7,694 nt of DNA from Bacteroidetes bacterium 4572_114 (GCA_002254335.1 NIVA01000072.1:1-7694), one strand, 5' to 3'; shown: positions 1 through 7,344, numbered from the stretch's first letter. Numbers and translations are program-made. The notes: generated from the letters alone by a model not told the origin.

Positions 1-2247
1 TCGGTCAGGCAAAATGCTACCAATCTGGCCCAATCAACCGTAAATTATATTGAAGGTGTTTTGCATGCTGCCGAAAAAATCCCACAAAATATGGCCCCAA
101 TAATCGAAACCACAAATTATGATGAGGCATCGATCGAGAGCTTTTTAGAACTGATAGTAAACCACAATAATGAAATTTTTGGTTCCTGTGTTGCATTCGA
201 ACCTTATGGGCATGATGCCGAAAAGAAGTATTTTGCACCTTATTCTTATATGGAAGGGGATTCAGTTTCTTATAAAGTTTTGGGCAATAGTAAATATGAT
301 TATTTTAACTGGGATTGGTACCGGATACCAAAGGAATTGAACAAGCCGGTTTGGACTGAGCCTTACTATGACGAATATGGCGGAAATGTAATCATGTCAA
401 CCTATTCGGTGCCATTTCATAACCATCAAGACCAATCGGAAACATTTAGGGGGGTTATTACGGTTGATATGGATTTGAGTTGGTTAAGCAGCGTGATAGA
501 CTCGCTGAACATAATTAATGGTGGCTATGCATACCTCCTGTCGAAACAGGGCACATTTCTTTCATTTCCTGATAAATCGTTGATAATGAACGAGAGCATT
601 TTTTCGCTGGCCGATGAATACAACAACGAAGAATTGCGAAGGATTGGCCATGAAATGATTAACGGAAAGACCGGTTTTGTAAAATTCAAGCCCCGGGAGC
701 TGGAAGATGATGCATGGCTATATTATACCCATTTGCCTTCCAGCGGTTGGTCTATTGCAATAGTTTTTCCTGAAAAGGAGCTACTTGCCAATTTGCATAA
801 TCTTTTTATGGCACTGGTGGCACTTGCATTGGGAGGGGTAATTTTGATTTTTATTGTGATAACTGTGATATCTAACCGTATAACACGCCCCATTGAAAAG
901 CTGGCAAAAGTTACTGCCAATTTTGGGTTGGGCAATTTTGACGTGAAGTTGCCAAAGGTCTGGCACAACGATGAGATTGGCCAGTTGACCGGTTCTTTCG
1001 ATTCAATGAGGTTGGAGTTGAAAAAATATATCAAAAACCTAAAAGAGACAACTGCTGCAAAAAACAGGATTGAGAGTGAGCTAAAAATTGCGCACGATAT
1101 CCAACAGGGGATTATCCCAAAAATTTTCCCACCCTTCCCCGAACGCGAAGATGTTGACCTGTATGCAGTGTTGGACCCTGCAAGGGAAGTGGGCGGTGAT
1201 TTATATGATTTTTTCTTTCTTGACGAAAAAAACCTGGTTTTTGCCATTGGGGATGTTTCAGGAAAAGGGGTCCCGGCATCATTGTTCATGGCAATTACCC
1301 GCACACTGCTCAGGGCCAAGGCTGTTGGTAATATTTCAGCAAGAGAAATTGTAACCGGTATTAACAAAGACCTTTGCCTCGGTAACGACAATGCCATGTT
1401 TGTAACATTTTTCCTGGGTATCCTAAACCTCGGGACCGGTGAGATAGATTTTTGTAATGCGGGCCATAATTACCCCTTTTTGTTAAGGGCCGGGAAGGCC
1501 CCTGAAATGCTCAACCAAACCCATGGCACACCACTTGGCTTATTTGAAGATATGGTTTATAAATCAGGAAAACTTACAATTAATAAAGGTGATACACTTG
1601 TTCTATACACTGACGGTATCCCGGAAGCCATGGATGTGAAAGGAAACCTGTTTGGTGACCCGAAACTGGAAGCTATTCTTGAGGGTTTCAATGCGGGTGA
1701 TCCCCCTGATATAATAACAAACAAATTAGTGGATGAAACCAAAGCCTTTGCCGCCGGGGCCGAGCAATCTGATGATATCACCATACTTGTTTTAACATAT
1801 TATTTAAACAGGGCCTCTTCTGAAAGACAGAATGAAATGGAACTTGAAATTTCAAATAATGTTGAAGAGATTTTTAAGGTGAATGAGTTGATAGACAAGG
1901 CCTGCGAAACCTGGAATATCGACCGGGCACACGGGCATAAAGTTAACCTTGCCCTCGAAGAGATTGTTTCAAACATCATAAATTATGGCTTTACCAATGG
2001 TGAAGGGCATTTAATAAAACTTTCAATTAAATTGATGGGGGACATAGTTCGTATAACTATAATTGATGATGCCAAAGCCTTCAACCCCCTCGAAAAAGAG
2101 GATCCCGATTCATTGGATAAACCCATCGAAGATCGTGAAGTTGGCGGGCTAGGTATCTATTTTGTGAAACAGTTTATGGATCATGTAGAATATAGGCGGG
2201 AGAATGGGAAGAATATTTTGATCATTGAAAAAAATATAAGGGAATAA
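1..2247 (+). CDS. Cache-HAMP sensor with fused RsbU/SpoIIE-type PP2C phosphatase and RsbW-type ATPase domain (5' partial)
   Basis: Membrane signalling protein expected to control a STAS-type anti-sigma antagonist. It should dephosphorylate it through the PP2C domain and may phosphorylate it through the RsbW-like domain. The frame is open from base 1, so the gene starts off-window; residues are counted from base 1 (748 visible). Residues 1-255 look like the extracytoplasmic Cache sensor, with a DWY motif at 105-107. A hydrophobic helix spans 268-290, HAMP about 291-345, and a helical linker with DIQQG at 366-370 follows. All expected PP2C metal-ligand motifs are present: GGDLYD (D400, D403), GDVSGKG (D418), YTDG (D538) and SDDIT (D591, D592). 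The C-terminal GHKL-type ATPase has an N-box (E653, E654, N658, N661), a G1-like DDAKAFNP (689-696) and GGLG (715-718). Family and domain order are clear. Whether the kinase half is active, and the partner, are inferred. No partner gene is seen nearby. Confidence 0.93.
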   Translation, partial: SVRQNATNLAQSTVNYIEGVLHAAEKIPQNMAPIIETTNYDEASIESFLELIVNHNNEIFGSCVAFEPYGHDAEKKYFAPYSYMEGDSVSYKVLGNSKYDYFNWDWYRIPKELNKPVWTEPYYDEYGGNVIMSTYSVPFHNHQDQSETFRGVITVDMDLSWLSSVIDSLNIINGGYAYLLSKQGTFLSFPDKSLIMNESIFSLADEYNNEELRRIGHEMINGKTGFVKFKPRELEDDAWLYYTHLPSSGWSIAIVFPEKELLANLHNLFMALVALALGGVILIFIVITVISNRITRPIEKLAKVTANFGLGNFDVKLPKVWHNDEIGQLTGSFDSMRLELKKYIKNLKETTAAKNRIESELKIAHDIQQGIIPKIFPPFPEREDVDLYAVLDPAREVGGDLYDFFFLDEKNLVFAIGDVSGKGVPASLFMAITRTLLRAKAVGNISAREIVTGINKDLCLGNDNAMFVTFFLGILNLGTGEIDFCNAGHNYPFLLRAGKAPEMLNQTHGTPLGLFEDMVYKSGKLTINKGDTLVLYTDGIPEAMDVKGNLFGDPKLEAILEGFNAGDPPDIITNKLVDETKAFAAGAEQSDDITILVLTYYLNRASSERQNEMELEISNNVEEIFKVNELIDKACETWNIDRAHGHKVNLALEEIVSNIINYGFTNGEGHLIKLSIKLMGDIVRITIIDDAKAFNPLEKEDPDSLDKPIEDREVGGLGIYFVKQFMDHVEYRRENGKNILIIEKNIRE

Positions 2248-2252
2248 GAGAT

Positions 2253-2322
2253 AAAGCACAAATCTCAAATCTCAAATCTCAAAGCACAAATCTCAAAGCA
2301 CAAATCTCAAAATCCAAAGCGA
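2253..2322. repeat. Heptanucleotide array A (10 units)
   Basis: Ten consecutive 7-bp units begin 6 bp after the stop of the sensor gene. The order is AAAGCAC, AAATCTC three times, AAAGCAC, AAATCTC, AAAGCAC, AAATCTC, AAAATCC, AAAGCGA. Two main unit types alternate without loss of register, and the last two units are degenerate. Direct reading of the sequence establishes the repeat; its role is unknown. Cyanobacterial STRR arrays are a formal analogy for 7-bp intergenic repeats, but relatedness is not implied. Confidence 0.92.
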
Positions 2323-2441
2323 GCATAAATGTTCAAAGGTTAAAACTTATCCAGTTGTTAAAATTGACTTCTGAAATGAAACATAGTTGTATGAACCAAG
2401 GTAATACTGATGGGCGGATATTGAAATATTATATTAATTTG

Positions 2442-2459
2442 ATCCCGTACGTACGGGAT
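2442..2459. repeat. 18-bp perfect palindrome
   Basis: ATCCCGTAC is followed immediately by its exact reverse complement GTACGGGAT, giving an uninterrupted two-fold symmetric site centred between 2450 and 2451. There is no loop, so it suits a dimeric protein site or a cruciform better than an RNA terminator, and no T-tract follows. It may equally be the core of a dispersed genomic repeat. Function is not established. Confidence 0.85.
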
Positions 2460-2481
2460 GGTGATGTGCAAATCCAGACGG

Positions 2482-2496
2482 ACGGACTATGTCCGT
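2482..2496. repeat. Small hairpin, ACGGAC/GTCCGT
   Basis: A 6-bp perfect stem (2482-2487 with 2491-2496) encloses the three-base loop TAT. An extra GGAC copy lies just before the left arm. It follows the 18-bp palindrome by 22 bp and belongs to a cluster of inverted repeats. It has no T-tract, so termination is not supported. Confidence 0.6.
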
Positions 2497-2554
2497 TTGA
2501 AAATGAAAGCCTTACGGGGAATTTGAAAAAACTGACGCAGGTTGACACGGATAA

Positions 2555-2573
2555 AACGGATTAAAAATCCGTT
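2555..2573. repeat. Hairpin AACGGAT/ATCCGTT in a degenerate repeat
   Basis: A 7-bp perfect stem (2555-2561 with 2567-2573) encloses a TAAAA loop. The surroundings are quasi-symmetric: GCAG followed by GTT lies to the left and AATCTGC to the right, near 2537-2592. CGGAT occurs twice on the left side. The wording resembles dispersed intergenic repeats seen in many environmental bacterial genomes, but copy number cannot be judged from this window. There is no T-tract. Confidence 0.6.
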
Positions 2574-2679
2574 CGACCAGCGAAAATCTGCATCTGAAAA
2601 TATCGTTAACATGCTAGCATTAGTGTCTTTTTAAGAGCCTATTGTCCATTAAATCATATTTCTTCTTATTTTGAACTTT

Positions 2680-3202
2680 GATTTAGCAGAAATAATTAAG
2701 ACATCAAACGGTAATTATTTGGAAGCTACTGAAAAAAAACAGGCCAATGGCCTATATGATATCTGGCTCAATAAATTCGATTAAAACATGGAAGATGTAC
2801 CCTTCGACACTACCCAACATGTTTACTACAGCCTCTGCCCCCACACCATACAATCGGGCACCATAGATTTAACCGATTGCCTTATTATAACAGACATTGG
2901 CGAACTGCCCGGCCCAATACTACGAAAGCCTACGGTGGATACCCATAAAAGCCTACCCAAACCCGGTGCGGGAAGGAAAGGTTACCCTGGAGTTTGAAAA
3001 TACAAAGCACCACCAATTCATGGAACTCCGCTGCTACAACAATTTTGGCCACGAAATACACTGGCAAAAGATTTATAAAGGGCAGCAGGATATCGATGTT
3101 GATGTTTCGGCATGGGGAAAAGGTGTTTATATTGCCGTAATTTATAGCAACGGCGGTGTCATGGGGAAGGTGAAGTTTGTGGTGGAAGGGGGAGGAAGGT
3201 AG
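2680..3202 (+). pseudogene. Decayed secreted-protein gene, C-terminal remnant with T9SS type-A sorting domain
   Basis: Three stretches of protein-like sequence in two frames read as one former gene. Frame 1 (2680-2781) gives IKTSNGNYL ending in DIWLNKFD, like the repeat units of secreted Bacteroidota beta-propeller-type proteins. TAA at 2782-2784 interrupts it. The same frame continues with NMEDVPFDTTQ and SGTIDLTDCLIITDIGE. Near 2907-2915, a G/C run, the reading shifts by +1, and the second frame gives QYYESLRWIPIKAYPNP and a sorting domain to the TAG at 3200-3202. YPNP, the central FGHEI and the late GVYIAVIY pattern are typical of T9SS type-A tails, which direct export across the outer membrane. 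Nothing upstream of about 2680 encodes the rest, and no start or signal peptide is present, so it is 5' truncated. Two lesions argue for decay; a sequencing error could explain one of them. Confidence 0.8.
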
Positions 3203-3262
3203 AGGTTAGAAAGTAGAGGTCAGCAGATCAAACATCGTACATCAAACATTGAATATCTAACA
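3200..3262. repeat. Heptanucleotide array B (9 units, two unit types)
   Basis: The units run TAGAGGT, TAGAAAG, TAGAGGT, CAGCAGA, TCAAACA, TCGTACA, TCAAACA, TTGAATA, TCTAACA. The first unit begins with the TAG stop of the decayed gene. The first three follow a TAGARRK-like pattern and the last five a TNNNANA-like pattern, with CAGCAGA as the junction, all in one 7-bp register. Units are more degenerate than in array A. The function is unknown. Confidence 0.8.
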
Positions 3263-3268
3263 TCCACC

Positions 3269-3301
3269 GACCTGACAGTGTTCGCCGGACCTGTCAGCGT
3301 C
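3269..3301. repeat. Hairpin CTGACAG/CTGTCAG, REP-like
   Basis: A perfect 7-bp stem (3272-3278 with 3291-3297) can be extended by GAC/GTC (3269-3271 with 3299-3301) past one bulged C at 3298. The loop is 12 bases. It starts right after array B and 67 bp past the stop of the decayed gene. A weak terminator or a REP-type repeat are both possible. No T-tract follows on the plus strand. Confidence 0.6.
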
Positions 3302-3365
3302 AAAAGGGAATGTTGAACATCGAATTTTTATTGCTTAATTGAGATTAACGATTTGCAACACTATT

Positions 3366-3421
3366 CAGCAGTCAACAGTCAACAGTCGGCAAACCCGAAA
3401 CCTCAAACCTCAAACCTGCCA
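3366..3421. repeat. Heptanucleotide array C (8 units, two unit types)
   Basis: The units run CAGCAGT, CAACAGT, CAACAGT, CGGCAAA, CCCGAAA, CCTCAAA, CCTCAAA, CCTGCCA. The unit changes from a CANCAGT type to a CCNNAAA type without losing the 7-bp register. The segment 3391-3412 recurs exactly at 3533-3554 in array D. A reading frame crossing this region only translates the repeat and is not considered a gene. Confidence 0.85.
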
Positions 3422-3429
3422 ACGAAAGA

Positions 3430-3505
3430 CCTGGAAGGTTTCATCCCTGCCAAACACATACTATTTGCAAAGGGACTAACATTTTTAACGGCCAAACCTT
3501 CCAGG
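3430..3505. repeat. 12-bp perfect inverted repeat with 52-bp spacer
   Basis: CCTGGAAGGTTT (3430-3441) is the exact reverse complement of AAACCTTCCAGG (3494-3505). The arms lie between arrays C and D in the space between the convergent decayed gene and the protease gene. The long loop makes a simple intrinsic terminator unlikely. A REP-type element, the ends of a small degenerate mobile element or a structured RNA remain possible. No coding sequence is seen in the spacer. Confidence 0.75.
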
Positions 3506-3514
3506 CCTCTGCCT

Positions 3515-3556
3515 CCAGAAACCTGGAACTTGAAACCCGAAACCTCAAACCTCACC
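3515..3556. repeat. Heptanucleotide array D (6 units)
   Basis: The units run CCAGAAA, CCTGGAA, CTTGAAA, CCCGAAA, CCTCAAA, CCTCACC, in continuous 7-bp register. The consensus CCNNAAA equals the second half of array C, and 3533-3554 is an exact 22-bp copy of 3391-3412. The array ends 34 bp before the stop codon of the minus-strand protease, so it lies just downstream of that gene, as array A lies just downstream of the sensor gene. Confidence 0.85.
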
Positions 3557-3590
3557 CCCCCACAAAAGCAACATGGCCTTCATCAATGCC

Positions 3591-6500
3591 CTACCGCAAA
3601 CTCAATTTCCTCTTAAAAGCACCCTTCTCAGAAACCAATTCTACAATATAAACCCCTCTGGGATGGGCTGTAAGGTCGATAACTTTGTTGATGCCTGTAC
3701 CATCAGGACTAACAGATTGTTGGTAAACCACCCTGCCAAACATATCAATCACCTTTAAGGAACATCCACCAACTTCAATTGAATTGGAAGTTATGGTAAA
3801 AATGCCGGCACCAGGATTTGGGTAAATTGAAAACCTGCCTTCATCAGCAGTAATATCATCAATGGCAGTAATATCCAAAATACTTACATCATCGAAGGCA
3901 AAATCGCCACCCTGGCCCCCACCGGTAATACCGCGAAACCTTATGCCGATAACCTGGCCGACATATGGGGAGAGGTCCACCTCAAGATATTTCCATTCAT
4001 TGCCACGGTTGCCAACAATGGGTTCAACTGCATCTGATATCAGGTCGGAACCCGCAAAAACATCAACATGGAACCTCCCAATATCCGAACCCCAGGCATG
4101 GTACCACAACGACATTGACGGGCTAACGGCACTGGTGAGGTCAACACATGGCATGGTAACAATAGACTCTTTGTAGAAACAAAGCACCGATGGCTCGATA
4201 TAAAGATAATGTCCATCCCCGGTGCCCTGAGTGTGGTCATAGGCCGGCCCGGTGCCGCCGGTGGAAGTGCTACCGCTGTAAACCCTCCAGTCGCTCATGT
4301 CGAACACCTCATTGGTAAGGTTTATCCAACCTCCCTCCAGTGGACAAGTATATAGCTCACACATCGGCACGGACAGGCAATTTTCCCAACTGTCAAAAGT
4401 CTGCTTATTGCCCGGGTACCACGAAGAACCTTCAATAACTTCTATTGGGATTTCGAGCATATCGTTATCAGGGTTTTGGTCGGGGGGATAATCTATCCAT
4501 GTTTTTAACTGATAGGAACCAATGGAAGAAATATCAATACTTTGGGCGAATGCATAAAAAAGGAGTGAATCCGGTTCAATGACCCCGATATATGATTCAG
4601 TGATGACATCGCCACCATCAAGCTGAAAAGAGAAATCAGGATTGGTTATCGGTTCCAGGCCATAATTTTTTACCTTGACCTTGACCGATAGTTCAGAAAC
4701 GTCCATGCATGACTGGAATATGCCCCATTCGGCAGTGGGCACCGAAACCATCAGGGCATCCACTTCGTTGCAACCGGATGTACCGGGGGTTTTCTCAACG
4801 GCAATTGCCCTTTGTCCCTGCACATCATTTTCGCCGATGGCACGGACACTAAACCAGTAAGTTCCTGATGAGCTGATATTTTCAACAATAAACGAATTTA
4901 TGGTAGTTGTGCCAATAGGCTCCATGTATTTTTCGCCCAACATAAAAACTTCATAGGATGTTGCCCCAAACACTTCAATCCAGCTCAGGTGAAGTGCGCC
5001 CGTACAAGCCCAATCCACCTGAAGGTTTTCCGGTACGCCAATAATCGAAAATGGCTCGATACTCTGACCAACGGATTCTCCACGTGAAACCCTGACAAGT
5101 GCATGGCCGGTCACGGCGGTAGGCGTGGTCCAGTTGTAATACCTCAAACTTCCGTTATAATTATCTGAGAGCAAAACCCAGTTTTCACCATTGTCCAAAG
5201 AATATTCTATAGTAAATGGTTCATCGTCACCATAAGCATCCCAGCGGATTGTTTCATCTTCGCCCGGTGCCATTGTTTCACCACCTATGGGATAGGTCAG
5301 GGTTACTCCGTCAGGGATATATTCATAAATAATAAAATATTGTTGCGGCCCCTGCGGCACAGTAACACCATCAACAGTCAGTGTATAAGTGCCGGCTTCC
5401 GGATAATCGAGTGTTACCTGTTCAACATTGTTCCTGTCGTCGGCCCCCCTTTCGGCATCTTTGTCCAGGCTGTCGGGATGGGGAAAATGATTGAGCACCC
5501 ATGGCTCCCACACAACGGATGCGGGATCAGTAACGGTGATGTCCAGGTTATTTACAAGTGCCCAATTGCTGTTTACCGATGCAAAATAGTCGGTCCAATA
5601 AACCATGACCCGCATTTGGGCTGTATTTTCCGGCACCTCAAATTGATGGGCAATAACCTCCCCCTGCTCAATCGTGGCCGAATCGTACCTATTATCTTCA
5701 ATAACCTGCACAGCACGCAAAGCATTTATCCTTCCCCATCCAAATTTAAAATCAGGGCCTGGGTTGCCCAAGTCTTCAGCAGTATTTAGCAACAATGATT
5801 TCATCAGGCCACCTGCCGGTCCTTCGCCGGTAATTTCTCGATAAGCCTGGTACAGCTGCGCCAATGTCCCGGAAGTCCCCGGACATGACATGGAGGTACC
5901 TGATTTATAAGTATAACTATTTGGGTTTGTGGTAGAATACACACTCGACCCCTTAGCTGCAAGGTCAGGTTTTATGCGCCCGTCATGGGCAGGGCCGCGG
6001 CTGCTGGAACTCGATAGTTCGTCCTGATAATTTAGGTTGGCCACCGCTATCACATTTTTTGCCACTTTATGGCCACCTGTGATATTCCCCCATCCTGGCC
6101 CGGCGCCATAACCACAATCGGAACCACCATCATTCCCTGCCGAAAAAACATGCATCAACGAACGGTAATTCCTTATCTGCTGGTCCATTGTCCGGCAAAG
6201 TGTTGTATAACCCGCATTGCAACCGTTGCTATAGGAGGTTGATGTTATGCGGATATCATAAGTATTATAATGATTTGGGATATTCGTAAATCCGGGATAT
6301 TGTGGGGCAGCCCCATAAACATATAAAGTTGCCCCAAATGCATTGCCTTTTGCTTTGGGGTCGATATTGCCGGCCCCCATGATGATCCCGGCGCAGTGGT
6401 CGCCATGGTCGCCATAATTGTAACTAAGGAATTGTGCCCCGATCCTGCCCTCGTAGTCGATGTGGGGGCCAATCATGCCATCATCCTGGAGCATTACGCT

Positions 6501-7238
6501 TACCCCGGTACCATCATAATGCCTTCCGGCATTAAAATCTACAGCTATGGCATTGCCCCTGTGCAAAGTGCGGCCTGTATAATTTTCAGGTTCGGGCGTT
6601 GGATATACCGGCTCAACAAAAACCACAAAAGGCAATGCTGCCAATGAGCGGATTTGTCCGGTGGTGGCCAATAAATGTACATAACCGCCATCGTCATCAC
6701 GCCGGAGAATTATATAACCGGCATTTGTAAGCGCATTTACCGCAGCATCAGAATCAATATTCGAATAATAGCTCACCATTAATTCCAGGTTTTCGGCACC
6801 ATGAAATGCATAATCAGGGTAGCTCTCATCATAAAGCATGGGGGCAAGCTTAAAATCAACATCCACATCAATGATGCCCCTGATTTCATACGACGACAAA
6901 TCAGCCGGGTCTAGCTTTTCACCAATAGATGCAAAATAGGTAAAATGTGGGATATAATCCAACAATTCAACCCCATTGGCTTTTAATTGTGCTTTAATTT
7001 CATTATCAGGAATTTCATAAAACTGGATAAGTTTATAGGCTTTTCCTTCAAAAACCTGCTCCAGCCGTAAAGAAAAAGATGAAATAAACTCCCCGAAATT
7101 TTCATCCGGCACTACCACCACATTTTTAAAATGCAATTGGTATTTTTCATTTTGCCCAGCAGCAAAAGTGTTAAAGCCTGGGGCACACAGTATCAACAAG
7201 CTTAAGAGTAACGTTAGAGTAGTTTTTCGTTTTGCCAT
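3591..7238 (-). CDS. Secreted subtilisin-like (S8) protease, multidomain, with T9SS sorting domain
   Basis: Exported serine endopeptidase of 1215 residues. It has an N-terminal Sec signal peptide (about 1-26, basic KRK then a leucine-rich core) and a long propeptide (about 33-215). The S8 domain (about 235-512) carries D252 in QDDG, H278 in HGDHCAG, oxyanion N369 in SAGND and S449 in GTSMSCP; H-to-N spacing is 91 residues, as in subtilisin. Residues 518-642 resemble the beta-barrel of Kp43-type proteases (NNLDITVTDP, DRNNVEQV, PQGPQQYF). Then come an Ig-like PIGGE domain (645-732), fibronectin III (735-815), a CARDB-like domain (827-937), a MAM/jelly-roll-like domain (948-1123) and a T9SS type-A tail (1137-1215, YPNP, DMFGRVV, GVYIVEL). 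The ATG at 7238 fits the signal peptide; no Shine-Dalgarno precedes it. It probably degrades extracellular protein and is released or surface-anchored by T9SS. Substrate is unknown; accessory domain names are by eye. Confidence 0.95.
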   Translation of the reverse strand: MAKRKTTLTLLLSLLILCAPGFNTFAAGQNEKYQLHFKNVVVVPDENFGEFISSFSLRLEQVFEGKAYKLIQFYEIPDNEIKAQLKANGVELLDYIPHFTYFASIGEKLDPADLSSYEIRGIIDVDVDFKLAPMLYDESYPDYAFHGAENLELMVSYYSNIDSDAAVNALTNAGYIILRRDDDGGYVHLLATTGQIRSLAALPFVVFVEPVYPTPEPENYTGRTLHRGNAIAVDFNAGRHYDGTGVSVMLQDDGMIGPHIDYEGRIGAQFLSYNYGDHGDHCAGIIMGAGNIDPKAKGNAFGATLYVYGAAPQYPGFTNIPNHYNTYDIRITSTSYSNGCNAGYTTLCRTMDQQIRNYRSLMHVFSAGNDGGSDCGYGAGPGWGNITGGHKVAKNVIAVANLNYQDELSSSSSRGPAHDGRIKPDLAAKGSSVYSTTNPNSYTYKSGTSMSCPGTSGTLAQLYQAYREITGEGPAGGLMKSLLLNTAEDLGNPGPDFKFGWGRINALRAVQVIEDNRYDSATIEQGEVIAHQFEVPENTAQMRVMVYWTDYFASVNSNWALVNNLDITVTDPASVVWEPWVLNHFPHPDSLDKDAERGADDRNNVEQVTLDYPEAGTYTLTVDGVTVPQGPQQYFIIYEYIPDGVTLTYPIGGETMAPGEDETIRWDAYGDDEPFTIEYSLDNGENWVLLSDNYNGSLRYYNWTTPTAVTGHALVRVSRGESVGQSIEPFSIIGVPENLQVDWACTGALHLSWIEVFGATSYEVFMLGEKYMEPIGTTTINSFIVENISSSGTYWFSVRAIGENDVQGQRAIAVEKTPGTSGCNEVDALMVSVPTAEWGIFQSCMDVSELSVKVKVKNYGLEPITNPDFSFQLDGGDVITESYIGVIEPDSLLFYAFAQSIDISSIGSYQLKTWIDYPPDQNPDNDMLEIPIEVIEGSSWYPGNKQTFDSWENCLSVPMCELYTCPLEGGWINLTNEVFDMSDWRVYSGSTSTGGTGPAYDHTQGTGDGHYLYIEPSVLCFYKESIVTMPCVDLTSAVSPSMSLWYHAWGSDIGRFHVDVFAGSDLISDAVEPIVGNRGNEWKYLEVDLSPYVGQVIGIRFRGITGGGQGGDFAFDDVSILDITAIDDITADEGRFSIYPNPGAGIFTITSNSIEVGGCSLKVIDMFGRVVYQQSVSPDGTGINKVIDLTAHPRGVYIVELVSEKGAFKRKLSLR

Positions 7239-7265
7239 AGTTTAATAGTTTTATAAATTGAGTTT

Positions 7266-7292
7266 CAAAATTAGTAATCTCCCAAAAACAAA
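7266..7292 (-). promoter_or_regulatory. Candidate Bacteroidota-type promoter for the S8 protease
   Basis: On the minus strand TAATTTTG (7266-7273) matches the Bacteroidota -7 consensus TAnnTTTG. An upstream TTTG (7289-7292) could serve as the -33 element, but the 15-bp spacer is shorter than the usual 19 or so. Transcription would start roughly 20 bases before the ATG at 7238, giving a short A/T-rich leader without a ribosome-binding purine tract. Confidence 0.45.
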
Positions 7293-7344
7293 CACAGTTT
7301 TAGCAACATTGTTAACGGAGTTTAAAAACTTTTAATATGACAAC

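Larger units (their letters stand above)
2323..2679. other. Noncoding stretch with three small inverted repeats
   Basis: Between array A and the decayed T9SS gene no convincing coding sequence is visible. The only open frame of note (2355-2564) runs through the inverted repeats and has no recognisable protein character. The palindrome and two hairpins at 2442-2573 are listed separately. In 2323-2441 and 2574-2679 nothing further was recognised: no tRNA, no clear promoter and no terminator with a T-tract. Confidence 0.6.

Noticed and set aside
723..1397. 224-residue minus-strand frame inside the signalling gene
   Set aside because: It is antisense to the HAMP and phosphatase region, whose motifs are unmistakable; a shadow frame.
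61..2247. TTG at 61 as the start of the signalling gene
   Set aside because: The frame stays open and protein-like back to base 1, with a helix typical of the start of Cache sensors, so the true start is off-window.
2355..2564. 69-residue plus-strand reading frame
   Set aside because: It runs through the palindrome and hairpins, has no recognisable protein features and no supporting promoter or ribosome site.
2788..2997. Separate small gene starting at ATG 2788
   Set aside because: Its sequence continues the frame before the TAA at 2782, and its end past the G/C run is nonsense; it is the middle of the decayed T9SS gene.
2253..3556. CRISPR array
   Set aside because: Units are 7 bp with no spacers of 25-40 bp and no cas genes are visible.
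3353..3616. 87-residue plus-strand reading frame
   Set aside because: It is a translation of heptamer arrays C and D and the inverted repeat, and overlaps the end of the protease gene.
5340..5789. 149-residue plus-strand frame inside the protease gene
   Set aside because: It is antisense to the end of the S8 domain and the beta-barrel; no domain, signal or regulatory support.
7185..7187. Cysteine 18 of the protease as a lipoprotein lipobox
   Set aside because: The residues before it are L-I-L, lacking the small residue at -1 expected of a lipobox; a normal signal peptide cut near residue 26 fits better.
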